A stretch of DNA of 64,000 nucleotides from Branchiostoma floridae (GCF_000003815.2 NC_049994.1:8196316-8260315), one strand, 5' to 3'. Shown: positions 51,681 to 63,951, counted from the first letter of the stretch. The notes: a model not told the origin generated them from the letters alone. Numbers and translations: made by a program.

Positions 51681-53438
51681 AATAAGGGTTCTTTATTTTT
51701 TACTGAGTTCAATGGATGCCTGATCGACCTGCCAAGAAGACGACTACAACTTCTTGACCTCCACACCATCGGGTAGGCATCAGATGATCAGCCTCAGCAG
51801 CTTGTTATTGCCGCCACGGTCATGACTTTGACCTGCGTAACGGCGATAACTTTATCTTATCCACAAGACTTGACATTTGCCATGGGATCTACAGATCTAT
51901 GTTTGACATAATCATCTAAGTCGTGACCCGCACAGAAAATAGATTATCTGGGGGTAATGAAAGTCATACTATGGTATTGCGGATGATGGTCTTCAGCCGC
52001 TATCTTTCAATCCGTAGATTGAATGGGCGGTATAATGTCGGTGATCTTTATTGAGATCGCTGACCCGTGACAGGTCATATTTGGTATTGCAATAAAGGTC
52101 GTACGTAGGGTCATGATAAACTGCCAACGAAATTACCAAAGCCCCATTCGCGCTGTAAGATAATTATTAAAATCATCACTCCGTCTTAGGAATCGAAGTC
52201 ATTTATGCTCCCATGAGCTTTTGAAGGCTCTGGATATTTGTCAGCACATCAAATAAAGTGTAGAAAAAGTATCCCTTGTGACGATGCCTTTGAGTTTAAA
52301 CATGTTTCTCCTAATAATTATTGATCCCGCACACCCACCTTTGAGCCGACAAGAAGTTAATTTTAAGCATCTAAACAATAGAATAATTAGGTAATAATAA
52401 GCAATCTATTTAAAAATTTACATCGTTAAATATGCTGATCTCCTTGATGAAATTAAAGAACCCATCAACAATTAAAAGAAGCAAGCATAAGGAAACCGGG
52501 ACTAATATTGTATAGTTCCTCGAGAGCATCAGCATCGATTTACAAAATTATCACTATGATAGTGATTCATTTTAGCCTACGAGAAAAAATTCAACATTTG
52601 AAGTAATGTATCTTCTTCGCAAGAAATATAGATCGTGTCCCATAAGATAAGATAAAGGGTGGTCTAATGTGAAGATATCAATGGATCTTACTACCTTTTC
52701 TTCTTTATCATAAAAGTCATGCAACCCCAATGCAATCCCAAGGCATACCCGTTACCTTTAGACCTTCATCATGTTTCAGAATTCCAAACTGAACTTTTAA
52801 CTTAGGTTGCTATCATGCTACTATCTGTGAAAGTTCAGGCTTCGCAGCAACTTTTTATGGGCGCCTAATGCACCTACGCTTTACGCCTACAGCCACTTGA
52901 TAGCGCTATGTAAGCCACCAGTTAAGTGCAGTGTAATGTTAGCCGTGGCAATGGTGTTTGGGGAATTAGGAGGTGACCTCGTTCTTAAAGATAGACCATA
53001 AATAACTTTTACATTTACGAACACAACTCAAAGAAGCCAGGCAAACTTGTTTTGTATAAGGTATATCTTTTTTCTTTTATAAGTCCAACGATGATGTTTA
53101 ATGCCACAGACTACTGATATCTTTCTAATTATCGAATTCCTAGACTGACAGATTTATATGTGCGAATTCTTGCAGTTACATAATTTCAGTCTGAAAGGAG
53201 TGTGTCGAACATATTTTTTAGCTTGGTCATAGATATGCATAAAAGCGAGACAGATTTTGATATCAACTGTCGAAACATATCAGACTTTCCTGAGAAACTA
53301 AGAAAAAATGTAACAGGTGAAAATCATGTATTTTTTTCTTTGCTGTCTTTGTATAGTCATAAGCCAAAAAGATATAGAAAAAATGTAATAGAAAACAAAG
53401 ACGTCATTCCAAACGTGATGTGAATACTTGTAATACGC
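51681..53438. other. Intergenic, AT-rich, no gene seen
   Basis: No splice-supported exon, domain or repeat could be supported. Confidence 0.4.
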
Positions 53439-53760
53439 GTAGCACCAAGAACCATTGGAGTTTTCTCGTACCAAGGGAATGTCATATACATCCTTAGCAG
53501 GCCATGCTATGGCGCCATGGCACGCACGCAGACTACCGACCGTGACGGTATCTTGGGCCGTCAACGCAAGTCAAAACCTATCAAAAACATCTCTTGTTTG
53601 TAGCACCGAGAACCATTGGAAGTTTTCTCGCACCAAGCTTAAGGGAATAGCCGTGTCATCTACATCCTCAGTGGGACATGCTATAGCACGCACACTATCG
53701 ACCGTGACTGTATTGTGGGCTGTCAACGCAGGTCAAAACCTATCAGAAAACATGTCATGA
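53439..53760 (+). repeat. 160-bp tandem duplication with a joint open frame
   Basis: GTAGCACC-AGAACCATTGGA occurs at 53440 and 53600, and both copies continue through GACCGTGAC, GGGC-GTCAACGCA and GTCAAAACCTATCA. A 101-codon frame (53455-53760) reads both copies in the same register (TVTV-WAVNA-QNLS). Not recognised as a protein family; may be chance. Confidence 0.6.
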
Positions 53761-54808
53761 TAACACCCTGCCAGTGCAATTTTAAGTCTGACATTTGAGG
53801 GGCTGTTTTGTCCTGTCAGATATTTATTGAGGATTATTTTTACAGCCCTGTCATTTCCTACACGTGCCTTTTTTGTTAAAAATAGATGGAATCATGACCA
53901 TGCTGTTACCTTTGCTAGTTCACCTTTATGCGTGGGGCAACCTATATCCGTTGTATTTAGCAGGTTCTAGAATTTCAAGTCTACGGAAGGTGTTTAAAGA
54001 TTGCTTTTTTTAAATATTGCAGTTACCGTCTTTTTGACATCCCAAAATTCCCTGCTTTCAAACCTTCGGGGTTATAGCTTACCCCGCGGATAGAGTTGAG
54101 GTAACGTGCGTTACGTGCAGAAATTTCTAATATGCAAAAGTTATCAGTTTAATGACATCAATTTCAACAGTTACTGCTCACGTAGCTTTAGATCTTGACA
54201 AGTCTGACATCGCGGAGTATTAACAGAGATACCCTTAAATAAAAACTGGGATAAAGAAATATTACTTTATCTCTGACAACACGGGTTTCTTTCAAAGGAA
54301 GTTATTACAACGGACTATACGTCTAAATATCTGAAACACTACTAATGAATATCACTTCCTTGCAGGACGGTTACGGCTAATCCTTTCCACATCATTATCG
54401 GTTAGCACACATGGATATCAACTTTGCACGCCGAAGTTCAGGAAAGGGGAGGTAATACGTATCGACTTAAACTAATTGGCATCCCACAATGCACTTTCCT
54501 CAGCATGCATTATTCATTGCAACATGGTGCTCAACTAGATATGTAGTAAAATACTACATCAATGAATCGTAAAGTGTATAGCATCGGATTTAGTTGAAAG
54601 CACATTATTTGTTTGAGGAAATGTTGGTATTTAAGATCAAGGACACATGGAGAGGGCCCATGACTTGCATGCTACCCGTTTTCAATTAGGGTGTAACAAA
54701 ATCAAAAAGGAAGAAAAACTAAACGAGAGAGACAAGTTTTTTTTTCTTCACTGTATTCATTTCTTTGTCAACATTTCAAAGAACATACAATGGAAGAAGG
54801 AAAGAAAA
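53761..54808. other. No gene seen
   Basis: Unique sequence; nothing I can support. Confidence 0.4.
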
Positions 54809-55008
54809 GACTTGCGTCACGCTTGCGTCACTGCGGGGTTCGAAAGATACTCAACGTATTTCAGTGATAAAGAACGAATATTTTCTTACTTTTGTGTATT
54901 TTGTCGTCTTCCAAGTCATAATTTTACGTATTACGCAATATCTAAATTATAAAGAATCTAAGCAGGAGTGACGCAAGCTTGACGCAAGTGCAGTGAGATA
55001 CTACCTTA
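54809..55008. mobile_element. MITE family 1, copy 4
   Basis: The right arm is complete (GACGCAAGTGCAGTGAGATA then CTACCTTAA); the left arm starts inside the repeat (ACTTGCGTCACGCTTGCGTCA). GCGTCAC subtype, core GTATTACGCAATATCTAAAT. Confidence 0.8.
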
Positions 55009-55146
55009 ACCCGTAACCCGTGAGACGTCGGTGTTCAATGAGTAGTTCAGCGTCTATAGATAGTATCTTGCACAGAGAAGACCCCCTTAGGAATATTGCA
55101 AATCGACTAGAAAATTTTACAAACATTCTGCTTCCAATAATATCAG

Positions 55147-55637
55147 AAAGAAACGATCAAAGATGACCTCGAACGTTTACTAAAACCTTCGGCTATATTC
55201 TGTTCAGTTTTTGTAACAGTTTTGCTTATATCCTTATTGCTGCTGCTGCTGGTCTATTCTACAAGTTTGTTTAATGATAAACTGATTGGAGCTTCGGTGA
55301 GTTCTTTAGATGTTTTGAATTTTTAAATGTTAAGGACAATATATCTATCATGGAATTCAACTGCAAGTATCGTAAATGAGCATACTTCTGACTGGAATTT
55401 TTTGATATCATCTTTCATAATGTATAATTTTTCTCTGTTCGTTTGCATCACAGGTTGTGAATTGGTGACCGTAATATTTGTTCTATTCTTAGATACATGA
55501 ACTCTCCTTTGACGCATTCATGGTAAAAGTTTTAGTACGCAGTTTGAGCGTGATTAGATCTCTGAGACGAAAGGGTCTGAGGAGGAAGGCGTCTAAAAGG
55601 TCCCAAAGATCGGAGATAACACAGCTGGATAGTATAG
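55147..55637 (+). CDS. Candidate exon pair of an unknown membrane protein
   Basis: Exon 55147-55296 (150 nt, phase 0 to 0) lies between ATATCAG and TTCG|GTGAGT. It encodes an acidic start (KETIKDDLERLLK) then about 25 hydrophobic residues (VTVLLISLLLLLLVYSTS), a likely transmembrane helix. Exon 55493-55637 follows after TTCTTAG and ends ATAG|GTAAAA. It encodes a strongly basic stretch (RRKGLRRKASKRSQR). Phases agree. Both flanking exons are missing from my reading, so the gene is incomplete. Family not recognised. Confidence 0.35.
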
Positions 55638-56359
55638 GTAAAATTACTGTCTGTATCGACCTTTTTGGTGAGCATTTATCGACTTATTGGAAGCAAAAGC
55701 ATATCATAGAAACCTTGCAGTTTTCCTCTAATTGAAAAGAATGAATTATCATCATACTTGACGGGTAGAGTCATGTTAGATATCAAATGTTTTTCGCGCA
55801 ATAAAATCGCTATAATATAGCTTCATATACAGCTTAGGCTTTTTAATTTTGAATTTGCACAAAATACATTTAAATGTGAAAATTCACGCAATTTTTTGAA
55901 ATTAAGTATTACGTATTACATTGTTGACATGCAAAACTCATCGTATGTGATGAACCGAACCACGAATATGCATATTTTTAATGAGGCAACTCAAACGGAA
56001 GTAAATCTTCTCAATCTTTGCTTTTATGGTGCCGAAGGAGTTACGGTACACTAGTTGACGCATGCAACATACATTTGATAAATAATAATGAGTTTGTCAA
56101 TAGATACAGAAATCACAATTATTTGACTGAAAAGCTCATATCAACATGTCTTGTCTAATAGAAAAAATGCACAGTCTAATTTGATAACTACATGGTCCGT
56201 GAATGCTTAGATGATTTAATCAACCCTCTAAGATGCCCACAGAGTGAGCGCTACTTTACGCTTTCAAAATACGTAGTATTCTTAGGCAAAAATGTAACTT
56301 TCTGACAGATTGACAGCCTTTACGATAAGCTATGGCCCAAGACAAATCAGATAACTCAC

Positions 56360-56522
56360 CAAAGCGGGCCGTCGTGCCTCTCAGTCCGCTGCAGATCTGC
56401 CAAACGTGCGCGGGGCTTCTGCAGTGAGATCCATCCCCCGGAGGGAGGGGCGTACACGTCATGGTCACATGTCCACAGGAAGTCGGTGTAATGTAAGGGA
56501 AACATTGCCTTGCCAAGATTGA
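56360..56522 (-). CDS. Candidate coding exon, unknown gene, minus strand
   Basis: 163 nt between acceptor ACGTAGACAG and donor CTTTG|GTGAGT on the minus strand. It is open as NLGKAMFPLHYTDFL, CDHDVYAPPSGGW, SLQKPRARLADLQ, RTERHDGPL. It is GC-richer than its surroundings, as the nucleotidase exons are, which supports coding. Leaves in phase 2. Neighbouring exons were not found and no family is recognised. Confidence 0.5.
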
Positions 56523-57120
56523 CTGTCTACGTTATAGGAGGATTATCGGTATGCCCTGTAGGCTATGTGGACGTGACCGGCTCTGAACATACAGTGATAT
56601 TTTGAACATACGGTGTCCAATAAAGATCTTCTTCTTCAGTCGTTCTCATCAATGGTCAATGGGCAGGTATAAAGCTATTGCCTCGGAATATACATCACAG
56701 GAAAATGTCATAATTAAAATGTCGACATTATAGGAAGATTACTGGTATATCCAGTAGGCTCTGTGGACTTGGCTGGCTCTGAACATACAGTGATACTTTG
56801 AACATACGGTGTCCAGTAAAGTTCTTCTTCCTCTCCAGTCGTTCGAGATCATCAATGGTCAATGGTCAATGGGCAGGTATAAAGCTATTGACTCGGAAAA
56901 TCTCACTGGAAAATGTCATAATTAAAATGTCGACATATAGAAAAATTACCGGTATGCCCTGTAGGCTCTGTAGACTTGGCTGGCTCTGAACATGCAGTGA
57001 TACTTTGAACATACGGTGTCCAATAGTTCTCACCAAGATATGGCTAATGGGGGGATGGGCTGCTAAGGTATAAAGCTATTGCATCGGAATAAACATCACA
57101 GGAGAATCTCATAATCAAAA
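56523..57120. repeat. Three ~200-bp tandem repeats
   Basis: Copies begin near 56531, 56727 and 56935. Shared words are TCTGAACATACAGTGATA, TTTGAACATACGGTGTCCA, GGTATAAAGCTATTG and AAATGTCATAATTAAAATGT. On the minus strand each copy has the polypyrimidine side of the 56522 acceptor region, so the duplication started at an intron-exon border. Confidence 0.85.
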
Positions 57121-58890
57121 ATGCACAAAAATGAGCCTAAGGATGATTTCCATACCTCTTGCCAAAAGACTGCGCGCATAATGACTGTAAATTGCCAGAT
57201 ATAAAATCCATATATTTAAAGTTCACAGGGTGATAGGCCTAGTGCTCGTTGTTTTCGTGTTCCGAATAAAAATTACCTCGATGACCTCATTTTTGTCCTA
57301 CTTACTTATTACTCTCACGGAAAGATCGTTAGCGATATGCGTCTAGTCTAGCAAGGGCGTATGGCATGTTACTCATACGTGTCCTAGATCGTTATGCTCT
57401 ACTTAGCCAAAGTGAACATTTCAGGTCCCGACTTGAAACCATTTTCGTCCCTTCTGTCGCAGTCCCAACGTTGTCTAGAATCTCTTGGTACGTGCGATGC
57501 CATAGAAAGTGAACTTAAATAAAGTTGAAAAAACAACAACTAAACTTTACAGGACCAACTTGAAAAGGTTGTGGAGCCGTTTATAGTTGATGGCTAGCGC
57601 TTTTCCTTGCATTAGAGATGTTGAATCGAACTGCTTGAAAGGTAAATGTACCTTGTTCAAAAATATTCAATGTAAGGTAGTCTTTTTCATACTTTATGTT
57701 TTGATCTATTGTAATAACTGTAAAATCACAAAACCCCAGAAATACGAGAAGAATGAGAACTCACATTTGCATAAGAAAAATATGGTTTCAATACCTCGTT
57801 CCAATCAGACTTTATTCTCATAGCTAGAGCTGGTCTGACGGCCGACGAAAGAAACTTTGATAACCCTACATCATGTGGGAAATGATCGCTGCCTCTAGGC
57901 GCCTGTTTAATATTGTTATGAAAGGCTTGCAAATGAAGGTCTTACCTTTTCCCGACAGTTCTTAGATTATTGAAATGAAAACGTACTTAGGTATGCTTTA
58001 CTTTGATAACTGTAACAGACATTGCAGTAGACTACAGCTCATCGCGTCGAGTCCAATTAATTCAAAATGTTTATATAACCCAGAACCTACTTAATTTCAT
58101 GATAAACGCAACTTCTTTAAATACCCTCTAGTGATCCCCTTACTGGTAGTCGAATTCCATTGCCTGATGTGCAATGATGTTTGTTAATGAGCTTGATTAT
58201 GTAATTACTATGGTGTGTGGTTTATTTGAAGACGTTGCTTCGTGAATTGCTGATATATGCACAATTTGCTGCAATAACTATCAGCTAAAAATTACGGTGT
58301 TATGGCCGAGTGGGAGTGTTCTCCTTGCATAGGTCGACAATTTGATCCCAGAGTGATACCAAAATCTTTAAAAATGGTATATGTTGCTTTATCTACTTGC
58401 ACTAAGCACTAATTAGAAAGAGTATGGGAGTTAAACACACATATCACTACCAGCGGACTAGCCCCCTGTTGTAGTGGCTTGCACAAATGTGTGGCCAAAG
58501 GGTTACATAAATTGAGATGGTCGCACATCTGCACAGATATACAGGCAACTTTTTAGAATACAAAATTGAGGGTAAATTGTATGTATTCCTACTCCTTTAC
58601 TCTTTGTTGCTTATAATCCGTATCGTCACCAGAAGGTAAATAAAGAATGTTGGACATTGCCGTCATTTTATTAAAGGTTAACTGTGAAATCACTCGACTC
58701 CTAATTGGGCAAAACTGATGCCAGATAATCTTTTCCCGACGCGGTAATGTTACTTAAATGTCACAAGACTAAATCATAACGCGTGCATCTCTTCTATGCC
58801 GTCCCTTTGATATATAACAATAATAGCGTAAATGTTTGGTGACGGTCATATTAATGTATAGAGATTAGACATATTTCTGTCTATAACTAT
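57121..58890. other. Intergenic; tRNA-like tract at 58297-58366, otherwise nothing
   Basis: TGGCCGAGTGG (A-box-like) at about 58303 and TTTGATCCC about 40 nt later suggest a decayed tRNA or tRNA-derived SINE. No gene is recognised in the remainder. Confidence 0.35.
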
Positions 58891-59134
58891 AGGTGGTATC
58901 TCATTGTACTTGTGGCACCAGTGCGACACCGGGGGGTTTGGAGATGACTCAACGAATTTCAGAGATAAAGGACAAATTTCCTTACATTTTGTGTATTTTT
59001 TTGTCTTCTAAGTCATACTTTTACGTATTGCGCAATATCTAAATTATAAAAAAAAATCGGAGAAAATAACAAAACAGTGCCGCAGTGAATGAGCCCCGTA
59101 GTACCACACCAGTGCCCCAAATGAGATACCACCT
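58891..59134. mobile_element. MITE family 1, copy 5
   Basis: AGGTGGTATCTCATTGTACTTG at the left and CAAATGAGATACCACCT at the right. CGGCAC/TGCCGCA subtype. Core GTATTGCGCAATATCTAAAT. Confidence 0.85.
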
Positions 59135-60091
59135 GCAATAAGAGTGAGAATGAGGGCATAGTTGTAACCCATATATCTGTTGTGTATTTCTTTATTACTA
59201 TAGACAATGAAAAATATTGTTTGGTGAATCCTACGTATGGTGTACGTTCATAAACGTGATATTATATCATCTGGTATATGTAATGTTATCTCAACATAAG
59301 CACTTAGCTTGTGCATGCAATTTTGATGAAGTTTTCACTGTTTATCTTTATGTTATGTATACTCAAACAGATAACATTAAAGCAAAAGAAAAATGTCATC
59401 ATACGCTGTTTTGCTTTATGTTCTTTTTAGATGTGAAGCAAGTATTCTCTTAAAATCGAGATTGGTGGAGTGGTCTTGTGCATGCATACGATGTACATAT
59501 GCACGTATGATTAAATCAAATTATCATGACTAGGGGCGCGTATTGAGAATTGGGGTACAGGTACGGTTCAGGTCCAGAGGTCCATATCTTCTCTACTTCA
59601 CTCTTATCTGTAACGTTAAGCCTAAAAAAAACCACATAAACGCCTGCCAAAATAATTTGCTCATTTTCGAATCGGTCCAACATACGGTCCACTGATTTTT
59701 CAGGTCTGTCTTTTAGACTGTTTTTCTAGACTGGTCCAACAAGAAGAAATATACCCTACTCTGATCAATGAATGAATGAATGAATTTGTTGCTCCACAAT
59801 CGCACAGGGTACAATGTATGGCAACCAGTAACAACTTATAACTATACAGATAATATAGTACTAAGAGGCTGCATGCAAAACAACAGCAAAACATTATCGA
59901 TAATAGTACAGCTATGTACGAGTAATCTGGTCTCGCATTTGGAATACATTATAAAGAAACTGGCCTACGTAGACGGATATATGAGTTGAACGTGAGAGTA
60001 ATGTATGGAAAATATCGTTTTCTGCACCATTAAGAGAGATGTGTGTTTTGGTTCTAATATTCTTAAACAATGTTTCTATTTCTTACTGTAG
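59135..60091. other. Intergenic with two old repeats
   Basis: 59550-59750 is an inverted relative of the repeat in nucleotidase intron 1. 59766-59835 looks like a minus-strand LINE tail (CATTCATTCATTCATT preceded by GGAGCAACAAATT). No gene recognised. Confidence 0.45.
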
Positions 60092-60223
60092 GATCATGAC
60101 TGTGAGGTGTGGTTATTACAAGATGGACATGATAAACAACCCTCTCAGACACTAATGATCATCAGGGATAATCAGCCACTCGATGAGCCACATCTGCCAT
60201 TCGCATCAGCGGTTGCCATTTAG
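60092..60223 (+). CDS. Candidate terminal coding exon, unknown gene
   Basis: Preceded by a very good acceptor (TTTCTATTTCTTACTGTAG). Open in phase 0 for 43 codons (DHDCEVWLLQDGHDK, TLMIIRDNQPLDE, PFASAVAI) then TAG. It could belong with the exon pair at 55147-55637, but the phase of that pair (exit 1) does not match directly. Confidence 0.35.
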   Translation, partial: DHDCEVWLLQDGHDKQPSQTLMIIRDNQPLDEPHLPFASAVAI

Positions 60224-60270
60224 TCATGATTGATGGCGGATACCGACACCGAAGGACTTCCGAAATGATG

Positions 60271-60440
60271 GATACATGGATGGAAACCCTGCACAGAAAC
60301 CCAGGGATGACACCCTTACACAGAAGTCATAGGGAAGAAACCCTAGCACAAAAACATCAAGGTGGATAAAACAACCCTGTACAAAAATTCCTAGGAAGCA
60401 TATCCTAGCCAAAAAAGCCAGTGGGAATGGCCCCTGCAAC
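60271..60440. repeat. Degenerate ~33-bp minisatellite
   Basis: Five to six units built on CCCT--CACA-AA-C--AGGG. The minus-strand open frame here is a by-product of the unit length. Confidence 0.55.
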
Positions 60441-60594
60441 AATATGTAAATGTATTATAGTATACAAATGCATTTGCCTACGGATTGGGTAAAGGTAGAC
60501 TAGTGTGTAAAACGGTAAAAAAAATGTCGGCCGTGGCTTCTGGTACAAACATATAAAAAAAGAATTGTTGGTATAGCAAACCATTCTCCCTTGT

Positions 60595-62271
60595 TAACCC
60601 TATTCAGACGGGGGGGGGGGGGGGGGCTTTTGAGGCCCGCGCTAACTTTGATGTCCTATAACGCGAGAACAGCTTACGATAGAGCTACCAACTTTGATGT
60701 CCTATAACGCGAGAACGGCTAACAATAGAGCTACCAAATTTTGTGAGTTTTCCTAAAATATTGTTGGCAACAATTTTACGAAGTTTGCCAAATTTTTCAT
60801 ATTTTTGTGTCGCCATGGTAACTGTTTGTTGACAGGCAGTTTTGCCAAAAGTCACTATTTTTGGTTCTAACAAGGTATTTTTCACATTTATTTGCTATAT
60901 TACTGCTATTTTGTTACATAAATAAAATCTTATATTATTTAGCATGCCTTTCATAATTATATATGCATAAATTATGCTAATTTTATGACATCATCAGTCC
61001 AAAATCCAAGATGGCGGACCGCATGTCCAGATCAAAAATAACAAGCTAATTATCCCTTAAAATTTGTAACCACCTGGTATTTTTTCATTAAAAAACATCT
61101 AAATGAATGAATTTAGTCTATTTCCATTGCCCTTTGTGATTGTTTCTTGCAAAAAAAGTATTTTTAAAAATTCAAGGTGGTGGATATAATATGGCGGAGC
61201 CCAACTCGTATATTAGATGTGCATGACGTCATTTTATGACGTCATTTTGACGTCATTGATGTTGCTATCAGCAACGCAAGTCGTTATAAACATTTATTAT
61301 TCTGTTATCTGCAAGAGGTACAGTAAGAGGTACAGAGTTGGAGCAGGTCGAGGAGTTCACCTACCTCGGCTCCTTACAGACAGAGGACGGCAGTTCAGCC
61401 CGAGAAGTGAAGGTCAGAATTGCAAAGTCTACTCTTGCATTGTCAAAGCTCAAACACATCTGGTCTAGCAAAAATATTACCATGCCGACCAAAATTCGTC
61501 TTCTACGCTCTCTTGTCTTGTCAATATTTTTATATGGTGCTGAGACATGGACACTGAACGCAGACATAAAAAAGAGAATAAATGCTCTAGAGATGAACTG
61601 CTACAGGCGGTTACTAGGAGTCCACTGGACATCCCATACTTCAAATAAAGATATCCAGGAACGCATCACCACTCTGGCAGGACCACTACCCAGCTTTTTA
61701 TCTTGGTCAAAAGAAAGAAGCTTCAGTGGTTTGGACATGCGTGTAGGCGAAAAGGAAGCTTGACAAATACAATCTTACAAGGCAAAGTGGAAGGAGCGCG
61801 GCCGAGGGGTCGCCCCCGCCGAACATGGATAAACGACCTAAAAGAATGGACTGGAAGGACGTCAGCCCAGCTGACGAGGCTGGTAGATGATCGCCAGAGC
61901 TGGAAGTCACTAGTGAACAGCATTACTGCCCCTACGGCCACATGAGGTACGGGACGAGTGAGTGAGTGAGTGAGTATCTGCACTTGTTGTTACATTTTTG
62001 TAGCATAACTTGAAGTTTTCTGAGATTACCCTTTTTTCATTGGTCCGGCCAATATAATCAAATTAATGACGCCATATTTACGTCATCTTACGTCAACGTA
62101 ACGTCAAACGTCAAATTAGTGTCAGATATTATGTCGACATCATGTCCTGAAAATTTGATGGCCCTACGACACGTCGTATTAGAGTTATAGGACTTAGAAG
62201 TGGAGGGCCTCAAAAGCCCCCCCCCCCCCCCGTCCAGGGATGACCGAAAAAGCCCGGTCTGAATAGGGTTA
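60595..62271. mobile_element. TIR/foldback element with a LINE inserted inside
   Basis: Ends TAACCCTATTCAGAC (60595) and GTCTGAATAGGGTTA (62271). Next to the left end is a G-run then CTTTTGAGGCCC; next to the right end is GGGCCTCAAAAG then a C-run. Inner arms share GTCCTATAAC and a CTACCAAATTTT-like block, so the imperfect arms reach about 120 bp. A 52-bp direct duplication (CTTTGATGTCCTATAACGCG) lies at 60645-60730. No transposase frame. The extra length comes from the LINE at 61330-61978. Confidence 0.8.
61330..61978 (+). pseudogene. 5'-truncated LINE: C-terminal RT region, frameshifted
   Basis: Two frames. 61338-61690 gives EEFTYLGSLQTEDGSS, IRLLRSLVLSIFLYGAETW and NALEMNCYRRLLGV; 61703-61945 gives KRKKLQWFGHACRR, ILQGKVEGARPRGRPRRTW and LKEWTG. 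Together these are the conserved C-terminal region of non-LTR reverse transcriptases. The frame changes near 61690. It ends in a (GTGA)n tail at 61958-61976. Clade not assigned. Confidence 0.85.
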
Positions 62272-62455
62272 GGTTGCCCTCTCACTGCACTTGCGTTAAG
62301 CTTGCGTCACTGCGGGGCTTATTCACTGCGTCACTGTTTTGGTATTTTCTCCGATTTTTTTTATAATTCAGATATTGCGTAACACGTAAAAGTATGACAA
62401 AAATACGACAAAATTACACAAAAAAGTAAGTAAAATAAAAATTCGTTCTTCATCT
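62271..62455 (+). mobile_element. MITE family 1, copy 6, cut by a LINE
   Basis: Left arm CTCTCACTGCACTTGCG, AAGCTTGCGTCACTGCGGGG and core CAGATATTGCGTAACACGTAA are present. It stops after AAAAATTCGTTCTTCAT where the LINE's A-tail joins. The other half is not in the window. Confidence 0.8.
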
Positions 62456-63880
62456 TTTTTTAAATTTTTATTGGGTTTTCAAATAAACAAAGACAAACAA
62501 CAAAATGACAGCAAAAAATAACAAAAGTCATTTCAATATAGCCATAACAATAATGAACTTAGATTCAAAAAATAATATGAGATACTGTAACAGTAATTAA
62601 CTTAGATTCAATAGTGATATAACAGATCTCAAACCATAACAATAATGAACTTAGATTCAAAAGTAATATAACTGAGAACTCAAACCATAACAATGATGAA
62701 CTTAGATTCAAAAGTAATATAACTGAGATCTCAAACCATAACAATAATGAACTTAGATTCAAAAGTAATATAACTGAGAACTCAAACCATAACAATGATG
62801 AACTTAGATTCAAAAGTAATATAACTGAGAACTCAAACCATAACAATAATGAACTTAGATTCAAAAGTAATATCTCAGATCTCAAACCATAACAATAATG
62901 AACTTAGATTTAAAAAATAATAATAATATAACTGAGATATCAAACCATAACAGTACTGAGCTTAGATTCAAGAATAATATAACTGAGATCTCAAATCATA
63001 ACAATAATGAACTTAGTTTCAAAAAAGGATATAGCTGAGATCTCAAACCATAACAATAATGAGCATAGATTTCAATGATAATATAACTGAGATCTCAAAC
63101 GATAACAATGATGAACTTAGATTTTAAAGAAAAGCAAACAATATAACTGAGATCTCAAACCATAACAATAAGGAACTTAGATTTATGTTTGACAATGCTT
63201 AACTGTAGGTTGATGGATACGATATCAGCTGCATAAGGAGCCCCACTTCCCCAGATGTTTATCCAGTTTGCCTTTTTTCAAGGCTACATAATATTCTACT
63301 TTATTAAAGAAATTAACGTAACGGAGAAAGGAGTCAAAGTTTAAGGTACTGGGTTTTCTACATATATATATATATATAGATTTTGGCTAGTAAAGTTATA
63401 AGGTTTTCAATCGGGGGAGTTCCAAAGTGTAGATTTCCAAAAATGATATTAAATCCATTCAATTTCAAATTTAGGGTTGTTTTACTGTGATACCAGTTTT
63501 TAATTTTGTCCCAAAAGGGGAATAAGTGTGGACATTCCCAGAAAACATGCAGGTAAGTTTCTTCTTCCTCATGGCAGAATGAGCATAATAAAGGGTTAAT
63601 GCCCCGGCCGGCATGATAAGGCGGGGCATTAACGTTATTATCATATAGCCTACACAAACTGACCCATTTAAGCAACAAATTCCTTTATAATACATACATC
63701 CTTTATTCAAGACTTCCAAGGCTTGACATAATGACAAATTCCCTTCTGCTGGGACAAGTGTGTTACCATTTAATCCTAAGTTATACTTGTACATATTCAA
63801 TAAATTTGAAAGAATGTGAACAGTAATAATGTTTGGATCAGAAGGCCCCGTTCCACGTTGGTTATGACGCCGTAACACGT
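62456..63880 (-). mobile_element. L1/Tx1-like LINE 3' part, minus strand
   Basis: 63358-63878 holds two overlapping frames: an upstream segment (LNMYKYNLGLNGN, LCQALEVLNKGCMYYKG) and a downstream one (AGRGINPLLCSFC, EEETYLHVFWECPHLFPFW). The CxxC...H-x4-C pattern is the zinc-binding module after the RT in L1/Tx1-type elements. A frameshift separates them. 62560-63190 is its 3' UTR minisatellite, and the minus strand ends CCCAATAAAAATTTAAAAAAA at 62456-62480, a polyadenylation signal and A-tail. The 5' side is truncated or diverges near 63880. Confidence 0.75.
62560..63190. repeat. ~55-bp minisatellite, about 11 units, in LINE 3' UTR
   Basis: Unit words: CTCAAACCATAACAATAATG, AACTTAGATTCAAAAGTAAT and ATAACTGAGA. 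The first units are near-identical; units after 62900 vary in length. The minus frame reading LLLNLSSLLLWFE repeatedly is an artefact. Confidence 0.9.
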
Positions 63881-63951
63881 AGATTCAGGCCAGGCAGGTG
63901 GGTATCGCTCCCCTGCTTGGTCAGAATGAATCGACAACGGCACCGGTGTCG

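Noticed and set aside
60224-60442. Hydrophobic minus-strand frame with ~12-residue repeats
   Set aside because: Explained by a degenerate minisatellite; no start or splice support.
62565-62885. 106-codon minus-strand frame with a repeated Leu-rich block
   Set aside because: Product of the ~55-bp minisatellite in a LINE 3' UTR.
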